Source: Streptomyces muensis (GTDB taxonomy: Bacteria > Actinomycetota > Actinomycetes > Streptomycetales > Streptomycetaceae). From it: 64,000 nucleotides of DNA. The stretch is taken from positions 1 through 64,000 of the forward strand of contig NZ_JAKEIP010000023.1 in the NCBI RefSeq assembly GCF_021474425.1, given 5' to 3'. Numbering within the stretch: position 1 is the first letter of the stretch; every line of letters begins with the position of its first letter. Of the stretch, positions 57,314 through 64,000 are shown piece after piece. The translations under genes and the position numbers were made by a program. The notes below the pieces were generated by a model. That model had not been told where the DNA came from. It ran no database searches and saw nothing but the letters and a program-made list of their open reading frames with translations.

Positions 57314-58240
57314 TCACTTGATCCCGGTGAAGCCGATGGAGCTGACGATGCGGCGGGCGAAGCACGCGAACAGCACCAGCATCGGCAGCGCGGCGATCAG
57401 CGTCGCCGCCATGAGCCCCGACCAGTCGACGCCGGTCGCCGGGGTCTGCGCCCGGAAGACCGCCAGCGCCACGGTCAGCACGCGCGAGCTGTCGCTGTAG
57501 GAGACCATCAGCGGCCAGAAGTAGTCGTTCCAGGCGGTGATGTACGTCAGTACGCCCAGCGTGATGATCGGCGTGGACGCCATCGGCAGCACGACCCGGA
57601 AGAAGATCCTGACCTTCCCGGCGCCGTCGAGGAGGGCGGCCTCCTCGACCTCGCCGGGGATGTTCATGAAGAACTGCCGCAGGAAGAACACCGCGAACGG
57701 CGTCATGAACAGACTGGGCAGCGCGATGCCCAGGAGCGTGTCCACCAGGTGGAGTTGCTTGATGAGCACGAAGTTGGGCAGCAGCGTGAAGATGGTCGGC
57801 ACCATCAGCCCGGCCAGGAAGAGACCGAACACCGTGTCGCGGCCGCGCCAGCGCAGCCGGGAGAAGGCGTACGCGGCCATCGCGGAGAAGAAGATCTGGC
57901 AGCCGGTGATCAGGGTCGAGACGATCACCGAGTTGAGCAGATAGCGCCAGAAGTCGAGCCCGCCACCCGCACCGCCCTGTGCGACCGCGTCCTCGGCCGA
58001 CTGCAGACCGAGTGCCCGCTGGAAGCCGGTGCCGGTGAGATCGACGGGGAGCGGATCGGTGGGGTCGGCGCTCAGACCGGCGTTGGTGGAGAGCGCGGTG
58101 CGCAGGATCCAGTAGAACGGCAGCAGGGTGATGAGGACGATGAGTCCCATCACGGCCCAGGCGGCGGCCCGCCCGAGGGAGAACCTGCGCCTGACCGGCC
58201 GTACGGGGGTCGCGGTCGTGGTCGTTGTCACGGCAGCCAT
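57314..58240 (-). CDS. Sugar ABC transporter permease (MalG type)
   Basis: The 308-residue protein has six membrane helices and the cytoplasmic EAA loop (EVEEAALLDGAGKVRIFFRV). It pairs with the MalF-type protein encoded 18 bases upstream. Confidence 0.9.
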   Translation of the reverse strand: MAAVTTTTTATPVRPVRRRFSLGRAAAWAVMGLIVLITLLPFYWILRTALSTNAGLSADPTDPLPVDLTGTGFQRALGLQSAEDAVAQGGAGGGLDFWRYLLNSVIVSTLITGCQIFFSAMAAYAFSRLRWRGRDTVFGLFLAGLMVPTIFTLLPNFVLIKQLHLVDTLLGIALPSLFMTPFAVFFLRQFFMNIPGEVEEAALLDGAGKVRIFFRVVLPMASTPIITLGVLTYITAWNDYFWPLMVSYSDSSRVLTVALAVFRAQTPATGVDWSGLMAATLIAALPMLVLFACFARRIVSSIGFTGIK

Positions 58241-58258
58241 GTCGGTGTCTCCCTTCCG

Positions 58259-59224
58259 TCAGCCGAGGTCGGTCTGGCCGGCCCGGGTGAGCCGGTACTG
58301 CAGGACGGTGATCGCGCTGAGCACGATCAGCAGGGCGACGGACATCGCCGAGGCGTAGCCGAACTGGAAGCGGCCGAAGGCGGAACCGTAGATGTAGTAC
58401 TGGAGCACGTTCGTCGCGTTCGCCGGACCGCCCGCGGTCGTCACGGCGACCGTGTCGAACACCTGGAACGAACCGATCACCGTCATGATCAGAACGACCG
58501 CGAGGACCGGACGCAGCAACGGCATCGTGATCCGCCAGAACATGCGCCATTCGCTCGCGCCGTCCACCTTCGCCGCCTCGTACATGTCGTTCGGGATCGC
58601 CTGAAGACCGGCGAAGAGCAGCAGGGCGGTGTATCCGACGTGCCGCCAGACGTTGATCAGGGCGATGGTGGGGATCGCCCAGGTCTCGTCGGCGAGGAAC
58701 GGAATGCGGTCTGCGCCGACGGCGCTGATGATCTCGTTGCCGATGCCGAGCTGGGTGTCGAGGATCCACAGCCAGACCAGGCCGGCCACGACGTTCGACA
58801 TCAGGTACGGGGTGAGCACGATGCCCCGCAGCAGCGCCGACTGGGTCAGCCGCTGGAGCAGGACGGCGATGGCGAGCGCCGCGACCGTCTGGACGCCGAT
58901 GTTGATGAAGACGTACTCGACGGTGACCGTCAGCGAGTTCCAGAAGATCGGGTCGTTGACCATGCGGACGTAGTTGTCGAACCCCACCCACTCCGCCGGG
59001 GTGAGCAGGTTGAACCGGGTGAAGCTCAGATAGATGCCCCGCAGCGTCGGCCAGAGCAGGAAGACCAGGAAGCCCAGCAGCGCCGGAGCGATGAACACCG
59101 CGGCGAGCCGGCCGTCCCCCTGGTTCTCGCGGGAGCGGGCCCGCCGCGTCCTCGACTTGGTCCCGGCCCCCTGCGCGCCGCCCAGGGGCAGACGCGACGG
59201 AGGGCTGCTGGAGGCGATGGTCAT
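58259..59224 (-). CDS. Sugar ABC transporter permease (MalF type)
   Basis: The 321-residue protein has a charged N-terminus, six membrane helices and an EAA loop (MYEAAKVDGASEWRMFWRIT). ATG 59224 follows GAGGGAG and is preferred to an upstream in-frame ATG at 59311. It is the first gene of the importer operon and faces the divergent ROK regulator. Confidence 0.9.
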   Translation of the reverse strand: MTIASSSPPSRLPLGGAQGAGTKSRTRRARSRENQGDGRLAAVFIAPALLGFLVFLLWPTLRGIYLSFTRFNLLTPAEWVGFDNYVRMVNDPIFWNSLTVTVEYVFINIGVQTVAALAIAVLLQRLTQSALLRGIVLTPYLMSNVVAGLVWLWILDTQLGIGNEIISAVGADRIPFLADETWAIPTIALINVWRHVGYTALLLFAGLQAIPNDMYEAAKVDGASEWRMFWRITMPLLRPVLAVVLIMTVIGSFQVFDTVAVTTAGGPANATNVLQYYIYGSAFGRFQFGYASAMSVALLIVLSAITVLQYRLTRAGQTDLG

Positions 59225-59267
59225 CGGGAGACTCCCTCGTCTGCGGCGGCTCGTCCTCGGCCACTTA

Positions 59268-59282
59268 CTTTTGCGGCGAAAG
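59268..59282. promoter_or_regulatory. Operator candidate of the sugar operon
   Basis: CTTTTGCGGCGAAAG is an odd palindrome (CTTTxGC-G-GCxAAAG) about 45 bases before the MalF-type start. It fits a ROK-family site. Confidence 0.5.
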
Positions 59283-59356
59283 AATCCAGCCGTCAAGGGG
59301 TGCGCGAGCATCTTCTTCAGGCGGGACGGGCAGCCCTAGAATGGTCATGTTGGTTC

Positions 59357-59376
59357 CATGAAGAAAAAAAATCATG
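59357..59376. promoter_or_regulatory. A-tract inverted repeat before the ROK gene
   Basis: CATGA and TCATG flank AGAAAAAAAA, a rare A8 run in this genome, 17 bases before the ROK start codon. It may be part of the ROK promoter or a self-regulation site. Confidence 0.4.
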
Positions 59377-59392
59377 TGGGAGTCTGACGACC

Positions 59393-60553
59393 ATGACCCC
59401 AGTAGCGGCCAGCTGGCTTCCGCTCAGCCCCGGTGAACGCTCGGTGGCGATCGAGGTGCTCCTCGGTGGCCCCCTGTCCCGCACCGAACTCGCCCGGCGC
59501 CTCGACCTGTCCGCGGGCAGCCTCACCCGGCTGACCAAACCGCTGATCGAGTCGGGTCTCCTGGTCGAGGTCCCCGAGGCGGGGGTCCCGGCGGAGGCGC
59601 GTCAGGGCCGCCCCTCCCAGCCGCTGGACGTCGTCGCCGAATCCCGCTCCTTCATCGGCTTCAAGGTCACCGAGGACATGGTCTACGGCGTCGTGACCAC
59701 CCTCAGAAGCGAGATCGTCGCCCGCTACGACCGCCCGCTCCCCAGCCGTGAACCCGCAGCGGTCGTGGAGACGCTGGGGGAGATGACCGACACGCTCGCC
59801 GCCGCTCACCCGCGGCTCGCCGGTATCGGCATCGGCGTGGGCGGCCTGGTCGAGGACCGGTCCGTGGTCGGGGAGTCACCCTTCCTGGAGTGGCGTGACG
59901 TACCTCTCGCCGAACTGGTCGAGGAGCGCACCGGGTTGCCGGTCGTCGTCGAGAACGACGTCGCCGCCCTCGTCGAGGCGGAGACCTGGTTCGGCGCCGG
60001 CCGCGGCCTGGAGCGCTTCGTCGTCCTCACCATCGGCGCCGGCATCGGCTACGGGCTGGTCCTGGGCGGCAAGCGGGTGCCCTATGCCGAGGAGGACCGC
60101 GGCTTCGGCCGCCACTGGATCGTCGACCCCAACGGCCCGCTCACCCCCGACGGTGCGCGCGGCAGCGCGGTCTCCCTGCTGACCATCCCCAACATCCGCT
60201 ACCAGGTCCAGGCCGCCACCGGCCGGGAGCGGACGTACGAGGAGATCCTCGGTCTCGCCGCGGCGGGCGAGCCGATGCCGGCCCGGGTCATCGAGGAGGC
60301 CGCCCGGGCGCTGGGCACCCTCGTCGCCCAGATCGGCAACTTCGTGCTGCCGCAGAAGATCCTTCTCGCCGGCGAGGGGGTCGGCCTCATGGACGTCGCC
60401 GGGAAGACCGTGACGGAGACCATCCGCGCCCAGCGGCATCCGCTGGCCGCTCCGATCGACCTGGAGACCAAGGTGTCCGACTTTCACGACTGGGCACGTG
60501 GAGCCGCGGTTCTCGCGATCCAGGTGCTGGTGCTCGGGGCGACGGACGCCTGA
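59393..60553 (+). CDS. ROK-family transcriptional regulator
   Basis: The 386-residue protein has an N-terminal winged helix (LSRTELARRLDLSAGSLTRL at about 28-47) and a sugar-kinase-like domain (GIGIGVGGLVE, VVENDVAALVEAE, IGAGIGYGLV). The zinc-binding cysteines usual in ROK proteins are absent. It probably represses the divergent sugar importer until the sugar is present. ATG 59393 was chosen as the first start with a ribosome site; the very long frame to the left is antisense to the permeases. Confidence 0.88.
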   Translation: MTPVAASWLPLSPGERSVAIEVLLGGPLSRTELARRLDLSAGSLTRLTKPLIESGLLVEVPEAGVPAEARQGRPSQPLDVVAESRSFIGFKVTEDMVYGVVTTLRSEIVARYDRPLPSREPAAVVETLGEMTDTLAAAHPRLAGIGIGVGGLVEDRSVVGESPFLEWRDVPLAELVEERTGLPVVVENDVAALVEAETWFGAGRGLERFVVLTIGAGIGYGLVLGGKRVPYAEEDRGFGRHWIVDPNGPLTPDGARGSAVSLLTIPNIRYQVQAATGRERTYEEILGLAAAGEPMPARVIEEAARALGTLVAQIGNFVLPQKILLAGEGVGLMDVAGKTVTETIRAQRHPLAAPIDLETKVSDFHDWARGAAVLAIQVLVLGATDA

Positions 60554-60665
60554 ACTCCGCGATCTCCCTTGACAGATGGACGTGATCAGTAACACGGTCC
60601 GTTATGCCCGTATTGTGCGACCTTACTCACAGCGCCTTCACCTGCGGAGCCGTATGCTTCACAGC

Positions 60666-60839
60666 ATGTCCACCACTGTTGAATTCGCCTCCGAGCGATC
60701 GGCTGACGAGGTCAACGAGGAGATCCGGGCGCTGTGGCGCCGGTCGGGCGGGACACTGAGTGTCGAGCAGCGCGAGGAGTACCAGCGCCTCGTCCTGGAG
60801 TGGGCCGCAGCCGCCCCCCAGCCGGCGAAGGCGGCCTGA
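60666..60839 (+). CDS. Small conserved Streptomyces protein of unknown function
   Basis: The protein has 57 residues, is acidic and helical (SADEVNEEIRALWRR, SVEQREEYQRLVLEW). ATG 60666 is chosen; ATG 60654 directly after GGAGCCGT is an alternative. TTGACA at 60569-60574 may be its -35 box. Similar short proteins are widespread in Streptomyces as I recall; no function is known. Confidence 0.7.
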   Translation: MSTTVEFASERSADEVNEEIRALWRRSGGTLSVEQREEYQRLVLEWAAAAPQPAKAA

Positions 60840-60882
60840 GCGCCCGCCTCGGCGCCACCCCTCCCGAGCACCCTCGACCCCG

Positions 60883-62253
60883 TCACCCCCAGGTCGCCGA
60901 GTAATACCGTCGATACGCCTTGCGGTCCTGTTCCGCGCGGATGAACCGCGTCGCCACCAGCGCGACCAGGCTGCCCGCGATGACCAGCAGACCCGGGCCG
61001 ATGTTCTTCGGGTCCGCCAGCCGGGACAGCAGCGTCACCGCGTCCGCGCCGCTCACCGGGGCCGACGAACCGGGCGAGGCGTCACCGGGCGAGACCGCGC
61101 CCTGCGGGGCCGACGCGGACGGCGCCGGCGAGGCGCCCTGACCCGAACCGTTCTGCGCCGCCACGAGCAGCTTCACATCCAGCGCGGCCAGCGCCTTGGT
61201 CACCGGCTGGAAGAACGTCGTACCCCCCGCGTCGCAGTCGCCGCTGCCCCCCGACGTCACACCGAGGGCGACGCCCTCGGAGAACATCGGGCCGCCGCTG
61301 TCGCCGGGTTCGGCGCACACGTTGGTCTCGATGAGCCCCGTGACCGTGCCCTCCGGGTAGTTGACCGTGGCGTTGAGCGCCGTCACCTCGCCGTCCCGCA
61401 GCCCGCTCGTGCTGCCGCTGCGGAACACCCGCTGCCCGACCGCGGGATCGGCCGCACCGGTGATCCGTACGCCCTTGCCCTCGCCGATCGACACCACGTC
61501 CGCACCGGCGCCCGCATCCCCGCTCGCGTACTGGACCAGCGAGTAGTCGGCGCCGGGGAAGTTCTGCTTGATCGTCTGACCGATCTGCTGGGTGCCCCGG
61601 TTGTCGGCGAACCACACGGAACCGTCGGGCCCGCAGTGCCCCGCGGTGAGAATGAAGTCACGCTGCCCGTCGGTGACGTTGAAACCGGCCGAGCAGCGCC
61701 CGGCGGTCGACAGCAGCGGCAGCGCGCCGTTCAGCCGCGTCGTGAACGTGCCCTCGGTGCGCTCCATGCGCACAAAGCCGCCGATGCCGTCCGCGACCTC
61801 GGTCATCCGCGACCAGTCGGCGGCCGACACGGTGCTGTCACCCCGTACGACCACCTGGTTGGACCGGTAGTCCATCACCCACGCCGTACCGGCCACCCGG
61901 GGCGCCGAACGCAGCGTCGACGTCGCCGACTTCAGCTCGTCCATGCTGTGGTCGACCATCTTCGCCTCGGCACCGGCCTCGCGTACCTCGGCGGCCGCCT
62001 CCTCGTCGGTGACCGCGACGACCGGCTTGCCGTCGGCATTGATCCAGCTGCCCGCCGTACGGGAAGCGCCAAGACGTGCGACCAGGTCGCCGCCGGTGCC
62101 GGCGGCCGAGGCGGCGTAGGTGCGTGGGACGGACGAGGCGTCGGGGGGTTCGCTCGCCACCGCGCGGGTGACCATCGTTCCTCCGAGGAGGAGTCCGCCG
62201 ACGGCCGCCAGCCGTGTCACTCGCCGGACGAGACGTCGTCGTGCGTGCCTCAT
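60883..62253 (-). CDS. Trypsin-like (streptogrisin-type) protease with C-terminal membrane anchor
   Basis: The 456-residue protein has a signal peptide (RLAAVGGLLLGG), a pro-region of about 150 residues and an S1 chymotrypsin-fold protease with His206 (TAGHCG), Asp236 (GADYSLVQY) and Ser319 (GDSGGP). An Ala/Ser/Pro-rich linker follows, then a C-terminal membrane helix at about 424-443 (GPGLLVIAGSLVALVATRF) and a short basic tail. Classical streptogrisins are released; this one should stay on the cell surface. Confidence 0.87.
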   Translation of the reverse strand: MRHARRRLVRRVTRLAAVGGLLLGGTMVTRAVASEPPDASSVPRTYAASAAGTGGDLVARLGASRTAGSWINADGKPVVAVTDEEAAAEVREAGAEAKMVDHSMDELKSATSTLRSAPRVAGTAWVMDYRSNQVVVRGDSTVSAADWSRMTEVADGIGGFVRMERTEGTFTTRLNGALPLLSTAGRCSAGFNVTDGQRDFILTAGHCGPDGSVWFADNRGTQQIGQTIKQNFPGADYSLVQYASGDAGAGADVVSIGEGKGVRITGAADPAVGQRVFRSGSTSGLRDGEVTALNATVNYPEGTVTGLIETNVCAEPGDSGGPMFSEGVALGVTSGGSGDCDAGGTTFFQPVTKALAALDVKLLVAAQNGSGQGASPAPSASAPQGAVSPGDASPGSSAPVSGADAVTLLSRLADPKNIGPGLLVIAGSLVALVATRFIRAEQDRKAYRRYYSATWG

Positions 62254-62430
62254 GCAGGGCTCCCGAACCAGTACAGCGCGGCGTCAACGCCGCGGGGCCC
62301 TCCCGTAGTTGAGCACCCTCTCTCCATACGTGGCCCGGCCCGCCCCCGTTCACCGCACGGCTGATCATTCCCGCGCCGCCGCCCCCACCAGCGGTTCCCG
62401 CCCACCGCACGGCCGCCTATCTTGTGCCCC

Positions 62431-63609
62431 ATGACCAGGATCCCGCACCTGACGTCCGGCGAACCGAATCCCCTGCACGCGCTCACCCTCGACCGTCTGC
62501 GTTGTCGTACGAGCATGAAGTGGCGCACCCACCCCGACGACGTGCTGCCGATGTGGGTGGCCGAGATGGACGTCCCGCTTGCCGAACCCGTCGTCCGCGC
62601 GCTCACCGAGGCCCTCACCCTCGGCGACACCGGATACCCGGCGGGCACCGGCTACGCCGAGGCGCTCGCCGGGTTCGCCGAGAAGCGGTGGGGCTGGGAC
62701 GGGCTCGCGGTCGAACGGACGGCGATCGTGCCCGACGTGATGCTCGGTGTGGTCGAAATGCTCAAACTGGTCACCGGACCGGGCGATCCGGTCGTGGTGA
62801 ACTCACCCGTCTACCCGCCGTTCTACCAGTTCGTCGAGCACATGGACCGACAGGTGGTCGAAGCGCCCCTCGCCGCCGATCTTCGCATCGACCTCGACCT
62901 GCTGGACGCCACGTTCCGGCAGGCGACCGCGGGCGGCAGGCGCGCCGCCTTCCTGCTGTGCAGCCCCCACAACCCGACCGGCACCGTGCACACCGCCGAC
63001 GAACTGGCCGCCGTCGCAGCCCTCGCCGACCGCCACGGCGTCCGCGTCGTCGCCGACGAGATCCACGCCCCGCTCACCGCGACCGACGCCGACTTCGTGC
63101 CCTATCTGACCGTCCCGGGCGGCGAGAGCGGGCTGTCCCTGATGTCGGCGTCCAAGGCCTGGAACCTGGCCGGCCTCAAGGCGGCCCTGGCCATCGCGGG
63201 CCCCGCGGCCACCGCCGACCTGGCCCGGCTGCCCGAGGAGGTCAGCCACGGGCCCAGCCACCTCGGCGTCATCGCCCACAGCGCCGCCCTGCGCGACGGC
63301 ACCGCCTGGCTCGACGCCCTGCTCACCGGCCTCGACGACAACCGGCGCCTCCTCGCCGACCTGCTCGCCGAGCACCTCCCCGCGATCACCTACCGCCCCG
63401 GCGACGCCACCTACCTCGCCTGGCTCGACTGCCGCGCCCTCGACCTCGGCGACGACCCGGCGGACGTCTTCCTGCGGCGCGGCCGGGTCGCCCTCAACTC
63501 CGGCATCCCGTTCGGCACCGGAGGAGCCGGGCACGTACGGCTGAACCTCGCGACCTCGCCCGAGCTGATCACGGAGGGCGTACGGCGGATGGCGGCGGCC
63601 CTCGACTGA
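62431..63609 (+). CDS. MalY/PatB-type aminotransferase/C-S lyase
   Basis: The 392-residue fold-type I PLP enzyme has the family start RCRTSMKW...[20 protein letters not shown] and the PLP Lys242 in [10 protein letters not shown]. PatB/MalY proteins split cystathionine or other S-conjugates to pyruvate, ammonia and a thiol. ATG 62431 is preferred to a TTG nine bases upstream. Confidence 0.87.
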   Translation: MTRIPHLTSGEPNPLHALTLDRLRCRTSMKWRTHPDDVLPMWVAEMDVPLAEPVVRALTEALTLGDTGYPAGTGYAEALAGFAEKRWGWDGLAVERTAIVPDVMLGVVEMLKLVTGPGDPVVVNSPVYPPFYQFVEHMDRQVVEAPLAADLRIDLDLLDATFRQATAGGRRAAFLLCSPHNPTGTVHTADELAAVAALADRHGVRVVADEIHAPLTATDADFVPYLTVPGGESGLSLMSASKAWNLAGLKAALAIAGPAATADLARLPEEVSHGPSHLGVIAHSAALRDGTAWLDALLTGLDDNRRLLADLLAEHLPAITYRPGDATYLAWLDCRALDLGDDPADVFLRRGRVALNSGIPFGTGGAGHVRLNLATSPELITEGVRRMAAALD

Positions 63610-63666
63610 ACCGCGCGGTGGGGGTGCCCCGAGGTGTCCCCACCGCCGCTGCCTACACTTCCGGCC

Positions 63667-64000
63667 ATGGACGATTCGTCGCCGACGACGCAGGGGCCGC
63701 TGGAGTCCCTCGGCGCGGGCAAGTACCTGCTCATCACCAGCTACCGCAAGAACGGCACCGGCGTACCCACCCCGGTCTGGGTGGTCCGCGACGGCGACGC
63801 GCTCGGCGTGTGGACCGTCGCCGACTCCTGGAAGGTCAAGCGCATCCGCGCCCGCGGCGACGTTCTCGTCGGCCCCTGCGACCTGCGCGGAAGGCCGACC
63901 GGCGACCAGATCCCGGCCACCGCCGAGATCTGCGACGCGCCGACCAGCGCCCGCTACCGCCGGCTCATCGCCCGCAAGTACGGCCTCACCGGCCGCCTCA
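63667..64000 (+). CDS. PPOX-class F420/FMN-dependent protein, 5' part
   Basis: The frame from ATG 63667 runs past the window end (111 codons visible). LESLGAGKYLLITSYRKNGTGVPTPVWV and VKRIRARGDVLVGPCDLRGRP (positions about 12-39 and 58-78) are typical of split-barrel PPOX-class proteins that use F420 or flavin. Substrate unknown. Confidence 0.8.
   Translation, partial: MDDSSPTTQGPLESLGAGKYLLITSYRKNGTGVPTPVWVVRDGDALGVWTVADSWKVKRIRARGDVLVGPCDLRGRPTGDQIPATAEICDAPTSARYRRLIARKYGLTGRL

Noticed and set aside
57179..59392. Upstream extension of the ROK frame
   Set aside because: It is antisense to both permease genes and lacks any domain; the helix-turn-helix region starts after 59393.

Overview
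The window is high-GC actinobacterial DNA and almost certainly a Streptomyces chromosome. Support comes from third-position GC bias, a type I polyketide synthase, Streptomyces-type dispersed repeats with a GGGGCGCGGGG core, IdeR/DmdR-type iron boxes, a mycothiol-dependent formaldehyde dehydrogenase, an F420/PPOX-type enzyme and many secreted hydrolases. I saw no tRNA, rRNA or CRISPR array, and no gene-free stretch longer than about 300 bases.

Layout. 1-7575 is the 3' part of a giant type I PKS gene (adenylation-ACP-KS-AT-DH-KR-ACP-TE). It is followed by an OtrA/TetM-type ribosomal protection gene (7730-9874), which suggests the distal end of an antibiotic cluster with self-resistance. 9.9-17.2 kb holds a secreted GH5 hydrolase, a MerR/TipA-type regulator coupled to a GT1 glycosyltransferase, a secreted beta-propeller protein divergent from a TetR regulator, and a second GT1. 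A complete IS5-like element (17428-18735, 19-bp terminal repeats, TAA duplication) carries a -1 frameshift transposase and a zinc-ribbon passenger gene; it has landed on the ribosome binding site of a GH27-lectin gene. 20.8-27.5 kb holds an orphan ctaD, an ECF sigma factor with its partner, a YihY/BrkB membrane protein, a truncated alanyl-tRNA synthetase paralogue, an NTF2-like protein and a small secreted protein.

27.6-39.8 kb is an iron-siderophore locus on the minus strand: a Fe-siderophore ABC importer followed by ATP-grasp ligase, NIS synthetase, MFS exporter, NIS synthetase and PLP decarboxylase. This is the gene content and order of the vibrioferrin pvsABCDE operon. A divergent FhuF-like reductase lies upstream, and two iron boxes sit in the shared promoter region.

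39.9-46.2 kb is the most unusual part: a minus-strand operon of an isopentenyltransferase, a cytokinin-dehydrogenase-like flavoprotein, a LOG domain fused to a PKS-type acyltransferase, and an ABC exporter. A divergent stand-alone transketolase C-terminal domain lies next to it. It resembles the fas cytokinin operon of Rhodococcus fascians but has an added acyltransferase. I predict an acylated or otherwise modified N6-prenyl-adenine product.

46.2-51.6 kb is a sulfane-sulfur/thiol module: CstR repressor, rhodanese, TauE exporter and persulfide-dioxygenase-rhodanese fusion with three ATACCCC-type operators, next to mscR and a metallo-hydrolase. The rest holds two SDRs, an L,D-transpeptidase, a ROK-controlled sugar ABC importer with an oxidoreductase, an anchored trypsin-like protease, a PatB/MalY-type aminotransferase and the start of a PPOX-class oxidoreductase.
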